Source: Vreelandella subglaciescola (lineage in GTDB: Bacteria > Pseudomonadota > Gammaproteobacteria > Pseudomonadales > Halomonadaceae). From it: a stretch of DNA of 64,000 nt. Location: assembly GCA_030454225.1 (NCBI GenBank), contig JAKDRW010000004.1, forward strand, positions 1 through 64,000, read 5' to 3'. Made by a program: the position numbers and the translations under genes. Under the pieces are notes generated by a model that was not told the DNA's origin, searched no databases, and saw only the letters and a list, made by a program, of their open reading frames with translations. This document shows, one piece after another, positions 45,046 through 57,652 of the stretch (position 1 is its first letter; the number at the start of each line of letters is the position of its first letter).

Positions 45046-45819
45046 ATGAGCCCTAACGACCTGCTTAGCCTCAAGAACAAAGTCGCCATCGTTACCGGCG
45101 GCGGTAATGGTATCGGCCGCGCCAGCAGCCTGATGCTTGCCGCTCACGGCGCCAGCGTGGTGGTTGCCGATTTAAAGATGAAGAACGCCACCCGCGTCGC
45201 CGATGAAATCGAGGCTCAAGGCGGCCGCGCGCTGGCCGTGACCTGCAACGTCACCGACGACGACGACCGGCGCGCGCTGATCGACAAGACCCTCGAGGCC
45301 TTTGGCGGCATCCATATTCTGGTCAACAACGCCGGCGGCGGCGGCGCGGGCAAGGAAAGCCCCGATGACATCGACGTTGAGCGCTTTGCCAGCGTCTTCG
45401 AGCTCAACGTGTTCAGCATCTGGCGGCTGTGCCAGCTGTGCGCGCCGCACATGCGCAAGGCCGGTGACGGCTCGATTATCAACATGTCGTCCATGAGCTC
45501 GGTCAACAGGAGCCCGGCGATCAGCGCTTACGCCTCGTCCAAGGCGGCGATCAATCACATGACGGCGAATCTCGCCCACGACTACGGCCCCGAAATTCGC
45601 GTCAACGCGGTGGGGCCCGGCGCGGTGCGCACCGATGCGCTGGCCTCGGTCCTGACGCCGGAGATCGAAAAAGCCATGCTCACCCATACCCCGCTTGAGC
45701 GGCTGGGCGAACCCGACGACATCGCCGGTGCGGTGCTGTACTTTGCCGCGCCGATTTCCCGCTGGGTCAGCGGGCAGGTGCTGTTCGTTAACGGCGGCGG
45801 CGTGCAAACGCTGGATTAA
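45046..45819 (+). CDS. SDR-family oxidoreductase (7-alpha-HSDH-like)
   Basis: VTGGGNGIGRA, NNAG, YASSKAAINHM. Confidence 0.9.
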   Translation: MSPNDLLSLKNKVAIVTGGGNGIGRASSLMLAAHGASVVVADLKMKNATRVADEIEAQGGRALAVTCNVTDDDDRRALIDKTLEAFGGIHILVNNAGGGGAGKESPDDIDVERFASVFELNVFSIWRLCQLCAPHMRKAGDGSIINMSSMSSVNRSPAISAYASSKAAINHMTANLAHDYGPEIRVNAVGPGAVRTDALASVLTPEIEKAMLTHTPLERLGEPDDIAGAVLYFAAPISRWVSGQVLFVNGGGVQTLD

Positions 45820-45910
45820 ACCGGCAGGGGCGCATCCACGCCGGGAACGTGCGTAGCAGGGCAGGAATGCGCTATAGTCTCGGTGCGTTTTCGCACTGCA
45901 GGAGACAAGG

Positions 45911-46648
45911 ATGCGCCGCTGGCTTATCGCCGCCCTGCTCGCACTCACCGCGTCGCAGACGTTTGGCAGCAACACGACACCCATCGCCTTCTGCCACGAT
46001 AGTGAAGATCGACCGCCACGTTTTTATCTCCGTGACGGCGAGTGGCAAGGCCAAGACATCGACGTGCTTGACCGGCTGTTTGCCGATAGCCCGTGGCGCT
46101 ATCGGCTCGACGCCGTCCCCTGGCGGCGCTGCCTGCAAAGCACCGAGGCAGGCAGGCAGCATCAGGCCGTATTAAGCGCGACTTACAGCGTTGCCCGAGC
46201 CAAGCATTATTACTTCAGCAATAGCTACTATTCGCACACGCCGGCGTATCTCTACATGGCCAGCGACGACCGGCCAACCCCTGAGATCACGCGCCCCACG
46301 GACTTCTATCGTTATCGCGTTTGCGGCGTCGCCGGTTTCAACTACGCCGGATTCAACCTGTCCGGCAAAGGCATAGACCAGAACGCCAAAGACCTGCCAC
46401 AGCTGGTCGATAAGCTGATCGCCGGGCGCTGCGATATCGCCCTTTCCCGGTTCGAGATTATTCAAGGGCTCAAGGAACGCGACCGGATTCCCTGGCCGGC
46501 GGCGCTTGAACTACGCGCGATTCCCCGCGCCAGCCTTGAGCGCTACTACATCATGGTGTCGCACCATGCGCCCAATGCCCAACGGCTGCTACGTTTTATC
46601 AATCGCGGTATTGAACGGCTTTCCACGCCGCCACGGGACGCTTCATGA
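45911..46648 (+). CDS. Periplasmic substrate-binding protein (SBP_bac_3-like)
   Basis: Signal peptide; DIDVLDRLFADSPWRYRLDAVPWRRCLQ ... RCDIALSRFE. Confidence 0.75.
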   Translation: MRRWLIAALLALTASQTFGSNTTPIAFCHDSEDRPPRFYLRDGEWQGQDIDVLDRLFADSPWRYRLDAVPWRRCLQSTEAGRQHQAVLSATYSVARAKHYYFSNSYYSHTPAYLYMASDDRPTPEITRPTDFYRYRVCGVAGFNYAGFNLSGKGIDQNAKDLPQLVDKLIAGRCDIALSRFEIIQGLKERDRIPWPAALELRAIPRASLERYYIMVSHHAPNAQRLLRFINRGIERLSTPPRDAS

Positions 46649-48723
46649 AGCGCGTTGAACGCCGGCTGGATACCTGCTCGCTGACCGCGCGCTTCACCTT
46701 TTTTGTGGTGATGCTCACAGTGGTCAGCGGCCTCGTCTTTGGCGGCCTGCTGGGCTACGACAGCATGCGCGACGAAGTCCACGAACAATACCGAATCGCC
46801 AACCAGCGTCTTGATTTCATTCAGGAACCGGCCCGCTTTGCCCTGTATCACCTGGATACGGAAACCGTGCGCGCCCTGCTGCAAAGCTTTCAGCAGGATC
46901 CGGCCTACCGCCGCATTGATCTGGTTAGCGACCAGGGAGAGAACTTCGGCCACGTCAACCATGCCCCGGCCCAACCGGCTTTGTTAACGCCGCTGATCAA
47001 GCGTGCCTTTTTTAACGACCTGCCGGCCGCACGTGACGAGCGCCTGTTTCACGTCTCGCAGTTTAATACCCGGAAAGGGATCTACGTTGGCCGCCTGAAG
47101 GCCGACTTTGATCTTGACCACATTATCAACAAGGCCACCGCGGCGCTGTTCACGACTTTCTGGCTGACCTGCATTCAGGCGCTGGTGCTGGGTATTCTGG
47201 TAGCCGCGGTGTTTTACGCCTCGGTGGGGCGCCCGCTGCAGGCCATTACCCGGACCATTCGCCGTCACGCGCGGCGCGGGCAGCCGTTCGCCACCCTTGA
47301 TCTGGACGTCTCCGGGTTTGAGCTCAAGCGGCTCGTGCGCCATTACAACGAACACGCCAGCCGTGGCGAGCGCTATTTGAACGAGCTGACCGAGGCCAAC
47401 CGCGTACTCGACGAGCAAACCCGGCGCGACCCGCTGACCCAGGATTACAATCGCCGCGAACTGGTCCGGCGCCTTGCCGCGATGCTGGCCGGTCTGGAAT
47501 CGGGGAGCGAGCCGCTGGCGCTGGTTATCTGGGATATTGACGGCTTTTCCCGCGTCAACGACCGCTATGGCCAGGACATCGGCGACGCCGCCTTGAAAGA
47601 GGTCTCCTCGCGCCTGCGCCACGCGTTCAGCGACGGCGCGCCGCTGTACCGCCTGCAGGCCGACATCTTCGCCATGTGTTTTCGCCCCCGCGATATGGAC
47701 CACCTGACGACGCGGCTGTCGGATGCACTCCGCGTCGAGACCACGCTTGAAGCCGAAAAAAGCTGTTCGACCATCGAGCTGACGCTATCCGCCGGCATGG
47801 CGCTGGCACCTGAGCATGCCGCCACGCCGGAATCCCTGCTGCATGCCGCCCACATCGGCCTTGCCAATGCCAAGCACGCCGGGCAACAGTGCCTGCGCAC
47901 CTATTCCCCCGAGGCCGGCGAGCGGCAAAAACGCAAGGTCGCCGCGCTGTTGCTGCTGAAAGAACGCCTTGCCGACGGCAATTTCGCCCTCGCCTACCAG
48001 CCCAAGGTGTGCTTGAAGGATGGCTCGCTCAAAGGCTGCGAAGCGTTATTCCGCCTGAACCGGGGCGAGCTCTCGGCCCCTTACGAGCTGCTGCAGGAAG
48101 CTGAAGCTACCGGGCTTATCATCCCGCTCGGATTGGAAATCATCCGTCGGGCGCTGACCGACTTTGCCCCGCTGCTGCCCGCTCTTGACGATGATTTCCG
48201 GCTAGGCATCAACATCTCGCCGCAGCAGCTGGTCGAGCCCGACTTCAGCCACCGGCTGGAGCAAATGCTGCAACACTACCGCTTTCCCGCCAACCGGCTG
48301 GAACTGGAAATTACCGAAGCCACCCAGCTCATCAATAATCACGCCTTCAAGGACAATCATCGCCGGCTGCGCGATCTCGGCGTGAGCTTCTCGCTGGACG
48401 ATTTTGGCACCGGCTACGCCTCCATCGAGTACCTGCTGTTTATCGGCTTTGACTTTCTCAAGATCGATCGCCAGTTCGTCAAGGACCTGCCGGAAGACGC
48501 CAACAGCCTGCGGGTGTGCCGCGCCGTGTTGACGCTGGCCCGCGAGCTCGGCTGCCGCACCGTGATTGAAGGCATTGAGACCCCCGCGCAGGAAGCGCTG
48601 ATGCGCAAGCACCAGGCCACGCTGGGGCAGGGCTATTTGTACGCCAAGCCGATGGATATTGACGCCTTCAAGCGCTATTGCCATACCCGCAAGGCCACGC
48701 CGCGCATTCCGCCTGAGGCGTGA
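46645..48723 (+). CDS. Membrane sensor with degenerate GGDEF and intact-looking EAL domain
   Basis: RLQADIFAMCF in place of RxGGDEF; GCEALFRL, NISPQQL, DDFGTGYAS, LKIDRQFVKDL. Confidence 0.88.
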   Translation: MKRVERRLDTCSLTARFTFFVVMLTVVSGLVFGGLLGYDSMRDEVHEQYRIANQRLDFIQEPARFALYHLDTETVRALLQSFQQDPAYRRIDLVSDQGENFGHVNHAPAQPALLTPLIKRAFFNDLPAARDERLFHVSQFNTRKGIYVGRLKADFDLDHIINKATAALFTTFWLTCIQALVLGILVAAVFYASVGRPLQAITRTIRRHARRGQPFATLDLDVSGFELKRLVRHYNEHASRGERYLNELTEANRVLDEQTRRDPLTQDYNRRELVRRLAAMLAGLESGSEPLALVIWDIDGFSRVNDRYGQDIGDAALKEVSSRLRHAFSDGAPLYRLQADIFAMCFRPRDMDHLTTRLSDALRVETTLEAEKSCSTIELTLSAGMALAPEHAATPESLLHAAHIGLANAKHAGQQCLRTYSPEAGERQKRKVAALLLLKERLADGNFALAYQPKVCLKDGSLKGCEALFRLNRGELSAPYELLQEAEATGLIIPLGLEIIRRALTDFAPLLPALDDDFRLGINISPQQLVEPDFSHRLEQMLQHYRFPANRLELEITEATQLINNHAFKDNHRRLRDLGVSFSLDDFGTGYASIEYLLFIGFDFLKIDRQFVKDLPEDANSLRVCRAVLTLARELGCRTVIEGIETPAQEALMRKHQATLGQGYLYAKPMDIDAFKRYCHTRKATPRIPPEA

Positions 48724-48825
48724 TCCAGCGCCGCGTTCGGCCAGTGCCAAAAAGTGGTGCAAAGATTACGCAAACCCATTACACGGGCACGACAATTTGC
48801 AGCATGTAAACACTGGCTCCCCTTT

Positions 48826-48835
48826 TTGTATACAA
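48826..48835. promoter_or_regulatory. TTGTATACAA palindrome upstream of DUF4214-like gene
   Basis: Perfect palindrome 38 bp upstream of ATG. Confidence 0.35.
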
Positions 48836-48872
48836 TTAAACTAATGTCGCTCACCCCAAACGGAGACGGCAT

Positions 48873-50090
48873 ATGACACCAACAAACCAGAATCCTTTTG
48901 CCGACGGCAGCTACGGCAACGACCGCTTCAATGCCACCAACGGCCACTTTGCCGATGCAGGCGGCTTTGATCAGCTGACGCTTTCCGGCGTCTTTTCCGA
49001 CTATTCCGCCGGCCTTGTCGGCCACCGCCATTTGCTGCTGAGCAATCAGCAGACCGGCGACAACGTGCTGGTGCTGGACTGGCGCGGCCAGGGGCGTATT
49101 GAGTCTTTCGTCGATGCCAGCGGGCAACAGGTGTTTGAAGGCCAGATGGAACAGGCCCTGTTTGCCCCTGCGTATGGCCAGCACTTTGGTCCGGGCAGCC
49201 ATCCGCTTGAAGGCCTGACAGGTCTGGGCAACATTCCCACCGCTCAGGCCATGGAAACCCTCGGCGAAACCGATCTCAGCCCGGTGCAGTTTCTCAACCA
49301 GCTCTCCATCAACGCCAAACTTGCTCAGCTTGACCTGCACGAGGTAGCGGCGGAGCTAACCGGTGATGCCAGCGATAACGCGGACATCGGTCAGGCATTT
49401 GCCACCGCCGCCCAGCACCACCTGAGCCCGCAGGAGCAGCAAACCTGGCACGAACTCAATTATGACGAGAAGTTGGCTCAGACCGACTACGAAGGGCTCG
49501 ACCTGAGCGGCTTCATCAACGACGACGAGACCGGCAACGACGACGCTGACGACGAAGCAGAAAACGACGAGACCGATACTGATAGCGACGACGATCTCGA
49601 CGAAGACGAAGACGAAGACGAAGACGAAGACGAAGACGAAGACGAAGACGAAGACAGCGATGATGACGACGTCGACGGCGATGACAATCAGCAAGACGGC
49701 GGTCATCAGGCCAGCATCGACGCCGAAACCGCGTCACTGCTGAGCGATCTGTTCCAGGCCGTGCTGGACCGCCCGCTGCACAACGCCGAGCACACCGAGT
49801 GGGCCCATGAGCTTGCCGACGGCGACAACCTTGCCGACATCGCCGACGACTTCCTCGACTTTGACGAGTACGAAGCCCGCTTTGAAACCGACAACGATCA
49901 GGCTTTCGTCAGCCAGTCGTTCGATCATCTGCTGGGGCGTGCACCCGGCGCCGAGGAGCTTGACGCCTGGACCAATCAGCTGGAAAGCGGCGTTGACCGC
50001 GAAGACATGCTGGTCGATTTTGTCACCGCAGCAAATGAGAATGCCGATGTCGTCGGCGTTAGCCAGCCGGCGGATATCGCCATTGGCTGA
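48873..50090 (+). CDS. Acidic-repeat protein with DUF4214-like C-terminus
   Basis: Central (DE)9 tract; C-terminal LDRPLHNAEHTEWAHEL... and LGRAPGAEELDAWTNQLESGVDREDMLVDFV. Confidence 0.8.
   Translation: MTPTNQNPFADGSYGNDRFNATNGHFADAGGFDQLTLSGVFSDYSAGLVGHRHLLLSNQQTGDNVLVLDWRGQGRIESFVDASGQQVFEGQMEQALFAPAYGQHFGPGSHPLEGLTGLGNIPTAQAMETLGETDLSPVQFLNQLSINAKLAQLDLHEVAAELTGDASDNADIGQAFATAAQHHLSPQEQQTWHELNYDEKLAQTDYEGLDLSGFINDDETGNDDADDEAENDETDTDSDDDLDEDEDEDEDEDEDEDEDEDSDDDDVDGDDNQQDGGHQASIDAETASLLSDLFQAVLDRPLHNAEHTEWAHELADGDNLADIADDFLDFDEYEARFETDNDQAFVSQSFDHLLGRAPGAEELDAWTNQLESGVDREDMLVDFVTAANENADVVGVSQPADIAIG
49599..49652 (+). repeat. (GACGAA)9 hexanucleotide tandem repeat encoding (Asp-Glu)9
   Basis: Nine perfect contiguous units read directly. 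Confidence 0.95.
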
Positions 50091-50121
50091 TAGCACGCCT
50101 CGAACGCGCACCTAAGGCCAG

Positions 50122-50159
50122 AAAAAAGCCCCCGCTCAAGAACCTGAGCGGGGGCTTTT
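50122..50159. terminator. Intrinsic terminator (bidirectional)
   Basis: AAAAAAGCCCCCGCTCAagaaccTGAGCGGGGGCTTTT. Confidence 0.9.
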
Positions 50160-50203
50160 GCATTGTGCTGCGTTGTCGCTACAACACCACCGAACAGTCC
50201 GAA

Positions 50204-50794
<591 letters not shown>

Positions 50795-50849
50795 CAGGTG
50801 CTCCTTGACGAGTCATGTAGGGGTGGCGCACCGGCGTTGCCGGGACGCA

Positions 50850-52235
50850 TCACGAATGTTTTTGCGGCGGCGTCAGAAGGCGTGACAGCGCCGCTTCGTC
50901 GAGCTGCTGGCGGTTGACCTTGAGATAGGCCAGACGCTCTTCGGAGGCCAGCATCACGTCTTCCACGCCGGCCACCTCGGCCAGTCGCTCAAGCAGCGTA
51001 TCCAGCGCATCGCCGTGGGCCGCGTCAAGCGACACGATCTCGCTGGATAGCGGCGGCGGCTTGGGCATCGACCACATGATAACCCACCAGACCAGCGCCA
51101 ACGCCGCGCAGCCCAGAAACACCGCATCCAACCCGAACGCGTGAGACAGCCAGCCGCCCAGGGTACCGCCCAGAAACGCGCCGAGAAACTGCCCGGTGGA
51201 ATACACGCCCATGGCGGTACCCTTAGCGCCCGCCGGCGCCAGCTTGCTGAGCATCGACGGCAATGTGGCTTCCAGCAGGTTAAAACCGGTGAAAAACGCC
51301 AGCAGCAGCACAAACAGCCCCGTCCCGTGAGACAGCGGCAGTCCCAGCCCCGCCAGGCTAAGCGTGATCGTACCGATTGCCAGCAGGCAGATCAGCTTTA
51401 TGCAGTGCTTTTTTTCCGCCACGATCACCAGCGGCACCATCAGCACAAAGGCCCCGCCCATGATCGCCAGATACGCCAGACCATGCCAGGACGCCTCGAT
51501 GCCCGCATCCACCAGCCGCAGCGGCACCGCGACAAAGCTTGCCATCAGCACCAGGTGCAGCGCGAAGATGGACAGATCGATGCGCCACAGATCAGGCCGG
51601 GTAATCACGCTGCGCAGCTGGCGGCGGTCCATCCCCACGTCCTGGTGTTTCACGCGGCGCGGCGCGGCCGGCACCCAGCGCCACAGCACGAAAAGCCCCA
51701 CCCCGGTCAGCCCGGTGGTAAACCAGAACACGCTGGAAAGCCCGGCCTCGGCGGCAAGCCAGGGCCCCAGCGCCATGGCCACGGCAAAGGCCACGCCGAT
51801 GGACAGCCCGATGGTCGCCATCGCCGCGGTGCGCACCTGCTCGCGGGTCTGGTCGGCCAGCAGCGCCATGATGGCCGCTGCCACCGCCCCGCTGCCCTGC
51901 AGCGCGCGCCCGGCAATAATCCCGACAATCGAGTCGGACAGCGCCGCCACTGTGCTGCCCAGCGCAAACAGCACCAGGCCGATGGCAATGATGCGTTTGC
52001 GCCCGAAGCGATCCGACATCAGCCCGAAGGGAATTTGCAGGCAGGCCTGGGTCAGCCCGTAAATGCCCAGCGCCAGACCCACCAGCAGCGGCGTCGCTCC
52101 GGCCAGCCCATCGGCATACAGCGCCAGCACCGGCAACACCATGAAAAGCCCGAGCATGCGCGAGGCATAAAGCCCCGCCAGACCGCTGATCGCGCGGCGT
52201 TCAGAGGGCAGCAACAGTGCAGAAACCTTGGCCAT
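50850..52235 (-). CDS. MFS transporter
   Basis: 12-[23 protein letters not shown]. Confidence 0.9.
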   Translation of the reverse strand: MAKVSALLLPSERRAISGLAGLYASRMLGLFMVLPVLALYADGLAGATPLLVGLALGIYGLTQACLQIPFGLMSDRFGRKRIIAIGLVLFALGSTVAALSDSIVGIIAGRALQGSGAVAAAIMALLADQTREQVRTAAMATIGLSIGVAFAVAMALGPWLAAEAGLSSVFWFTTGLTGVGLFVLWRWVPAAPRRVKHQDVGMDRRQLRSVITRPDLWRIDLSIFALHLVLMASFVAVPLRLVDAGIEASWHGLAYLAIMGGAFVLMVPLVIVAEKKHCIKLICLLAIGTITLSLAGLGLPLSHGTGLFVLLLAFFTGFNLLEATLPSMLSKLAPAGAKGTAMGVYSTGQFLGAFLGGTLGGWLSHAFGLDAVFLGCAALALVWWVIMWSMPKPPPLSSEIVSLDAAHGDALDTLLERLAEVAGVEDVMLASEERLAYLKVNRQQLDEAALSRLLTPPQKHS

Positions 52236-52436
52236 AGTGCCTCGACGTTGATGAATCAGGCGCGAGCGCCAGTAACGTACCACCGCGTCGCGCGCAAAAA
52301 TAATGCGGAAAAGTGTTCCATTCTAGCGCGCTTCGTCGTCGCTGAAAACGCCGACACGCCGCACAGGCCAATGTGCTTTGCCCCAACGCCTCGGCAAACC
52401 GTATACTGCTCTTTTGCCGCGCGTTATGAGGTATTG

Positions 52437-55271
<2,835 letters not shown>

Positions 55272-55282
55272 CCGTCAGGGCA

Positions 55283-55849
55283 TCAGGGCAAATAGCCGGA
55301 TACCGCGCGCCGGAAGCCGGGCTTGTCCAGAAAGTCGGACTCCATCTTGACCACCGAGCCGTCGCCGGCGGTGATAAACACAAACGACCGCCGGGCATCG
55401 CGGAAGATAAACGCCGGCGGCTGAAGAAAGTAGTAGAAGCGGTGCGTGTCGCCGGCCCACACGCCCACGTCGCGCCCCCGGGCGAACATCGTCTGGAACA
55501 CGGCGACGGCCTCGTCGCAGCCGGCGTTGGCGGTGGCTGTGTCGGTATCGGCGGCTTTTATCACCTGCTGAAAAAGCGCCTCCGGCGCACAGCCGGCACC
55601 GCCAACCGTCAGCTCGTTGGCAAAGGTAATATAGTCAGCGCCTTTGACGTGGCTGTACTTGAGGATCAGCATCTCTGCCCCGCCGCCCGGATGCGCCACA
55701 TACAGCGGCCCCGCCGGCACGCGAAAGCGCAACCCGTCATGAATCACCTGCATGGGTAACGCCACGCTCAACCCCACGGGCGACGCCGCCGCCTGGCCGC
55801 CCAGCCAAAGCATTAGCGCCCAACACCCCGCCATCAGCGTTTTCCCCAT
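55283..55849 (-). CDS. Hypothetical exported protein
   Basis: ORF with signal-peptide-like start MGKTLMAGCWALMLWLGGQAAA. Confidence 0.6.
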   Translation of the reverse strand: MGKTLMAGCWALMLWLGGQAAASPVGLSVALPMQVIHDGLRFRVPAGPLYVAHPGGGAEMLILKYSHVKGADYITFANELTVGGAGCAPEALFQQVIKAADTDTATANAGCDEAVAVFQTMFARGRDVGVWAGDTHRFYYFLQPPAFIFRDARRSFVFITAGDGSVVKMESDFLDKPGFRRAVSGYLP

Positions 55850-56040
55850 CGTCGACTCCTCCCTGTCGCCTGCCCATATGCGACAATCCCGTTCACGCGC
55901 CCCAAATCGGAAGTCTGGCAGGTTCATAGGGTGCCTGCTACTTTGCGGCGTGCTCGCCATGGGAATGGCTCGCTATGTAAGCAAAGCATGTAATACAGGG
56001 CGCTGAGCGCCACGACAAGGAGGTTATAGTAATAGATATT

Positions 56041-56190
56041 TTGTCGTTTATCAGGCGTATAGTCGCTGATTTGGTGATCATTATTGGAGAGATACCCAGC
56101 AAGCAAAGAAGCCACTTATGGTGGATGCAAGCTGTATCACTCGTCCTGTTCATCATCATTATCGACTACTACATGTCAGGTCCCGCGTGA
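56041..56190 (+). CDS. Possible small single-TM protein (TTG or unusual start)
   Basis: AAGGAGGT just upstream; reading LSFIRRIVADLVIIIGEIPSKQRSHLWWMQAVSLVLFIIIIDYYMSGPA*. Confidence 0.25.
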   Translation: MSFIRRIVADLVIIIGEIPSKQRSHLWWMQAVSLVLFIIIIDYYMSGPA

Positions 56191-56206
56191 TTTGAAAAAC
56201 CTTCTG

Positions 56207-57652
56207 TCACAGTGAATGGTAAATATTCAATGCCTCTTGCTCGGACAGTTCGGCTGCATCGCCCAATCGCCTGGAAATCTCCTCTTTGCGATTCTGCCCC
56301 GCGCTCATCAGCCACATAGGCACCGTCAGAGAAAGTGCGTCCGCCCAGAGCCGCTGCGTATCATCATTCACCGGCACTTCCCATGCTGTATTGCCGGGGG
56401 CCAGTCGCAAACATAGCTGGAGAAGCGCATCCATCTGTGCCAAGTCAAAACACTCCGGCACTATGCGATCCAATACCTGCCAGGTGATAAACAGCAAGTG
56501 TCGGCTCAAGTCGTCCGTATCGGCCGGAGGGGTCATGCCGACATTCCGGTAGGCCTGCTGGAGCATCTGCCGACCGGATACCTCCTGGTACACTGACAGC
56601 ATGCAGGCGTCAGGCGGCGGCATGCCACCATCAAAGCTGGACAATGCCTGAGCCCGGCTGCTGGCCAGCAGCACCCATCCCGGGGCATCGTTCAAAAGAG
56701 CCTGTAGGCGGGATGTCTCACGCGCTGGATCACTCTCCTTTGCTGCGATCAGCGTCAACATGGGGTCTTGGCTCCCGGCATCCTTGATTGCGGCACCAGC
56801 CGCTTCTGCGACCCCATGGCGCGCTTGCAACTCCCGGGCCACCACGACGAACCGCTTGAAGCCGGCCTCAACCGCCAGGCTCAGCCGTCGAAACACGTCC
56901 GGCGAGACATGCACTTCCGGCAGTGTCGAGGTGCTTAGAATCTGGTGGGTGATCGACTGCGTTTCGAGCCGGTCGAACACTCGGGCAAAGGCCATCTGGC
57001 TTGCCTGATCTGACGCTTCGCACACCGTCATCATCGGCCATGCTTCCAGAGCACGAAGAAGCGCCGACTCCATTGCCGACCGTTGTGATTGAGTTGCTAT
57101 CGATTCCGTGTTGTCCGGTGGTGGCGAAATCAGCAGCGCCTGATGAATGGATATGGTCTGCGTTGGGCTGCCGCGGCGGGTGACGGCAACGGATGGCGCC
57201 AGCCCAGACGCCGGAGGTGATGCCGGCACCGTGCGCAACGCCACGCTGGAAGACCCCAGGGGCAGTGGCGGATCAACAATGATCACCACGCGGCATTCGT
57301 AATGCGGCACGGCCTCCCATGATTGGGTGTCGTTTTTACGGTGCAGGAACAGCACCCGGGCAACCACGATGCCTACCGGCTGCGTCATGTTGTACTGCCC
57401 TATCGTGCCCTCCGGCTCCACGACAAGAGCATCCGGCTGATCGAGGGGGCCTTCAATGCGAACGATCCACCGCGGTGGTTTTGCACTGAGCTTGCGATGG
57501 AAAGCTCCTTCGGCTGGGTCAAACTCAACCGTTGGCTCGTTTCCGCAAGTACGGATAATCGCATGTTTGCGCGTAATCACCGGGCTCATTCTGTCTTTTA
57601 ACGCTTCAAGCGTCTCCAGAACCGCCGCGCTGTGGGTGTTGATTGTCTTCAC
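56207..57652 (-). CDS. Uncharacterised protein of the accessory (defence-like) module
   Basis: 481-aa ORF, GTG start overlapping the helicase stop (GTGA). Confidence 0.8.
   Translation of the reverse strand: MKTINTHSAAVLETLEALKDRMSPVITRKHAIIRTCGNEPTVEFDPAEGAFHRKLSAKPPRWIVRIEGPLDQPDALVVEPEGTIGQYNMTQPVGIVVARVLFLHRKNDTQSWEAVPHYECRVVIIVDPPLPLGSSSVALRTVPASPPASGLAPSVAVTRRGSPTQTISIHQALLISPPPDNTESIATQSQRSAMESALLRALEAWPMMTVCEASDQASQMAFARVFDRLETQSITHQILSTSTLPEVHVSPDVFRRLSLAVEAGFKRFVVVARELQARHGVAEAAGAAIKDAGSQDPMLTLIAAKESDPARETSRLQALLNDAPGWVLLASSRAQALSSFDGGMPPPDACMLSVYQEVSGRQMLQQAYRNVGMTPPADTDDLSRHLLFITWQVLDRIVPECFDLAQMDALLQLCLRLAPGNTAWEVPVNDDTQRLWADALSLTVPMWLMSAGQNRKEEISRRLGDAAELSEQEALNIYHSL

Noticed and set aside
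49356-49706. Minus-strand ORF with VFVFVFV repeat
   Set aside because: Reverse reading of the (GACGAA)9 acidic tract
51141-52436. N-terminal extension of the 1376-aa uvrA-frame ORF
   Set aside because: Antisense to MFS gene with Q/H/R-rich low-complexity sequence; true uvrA start is ATG 52437
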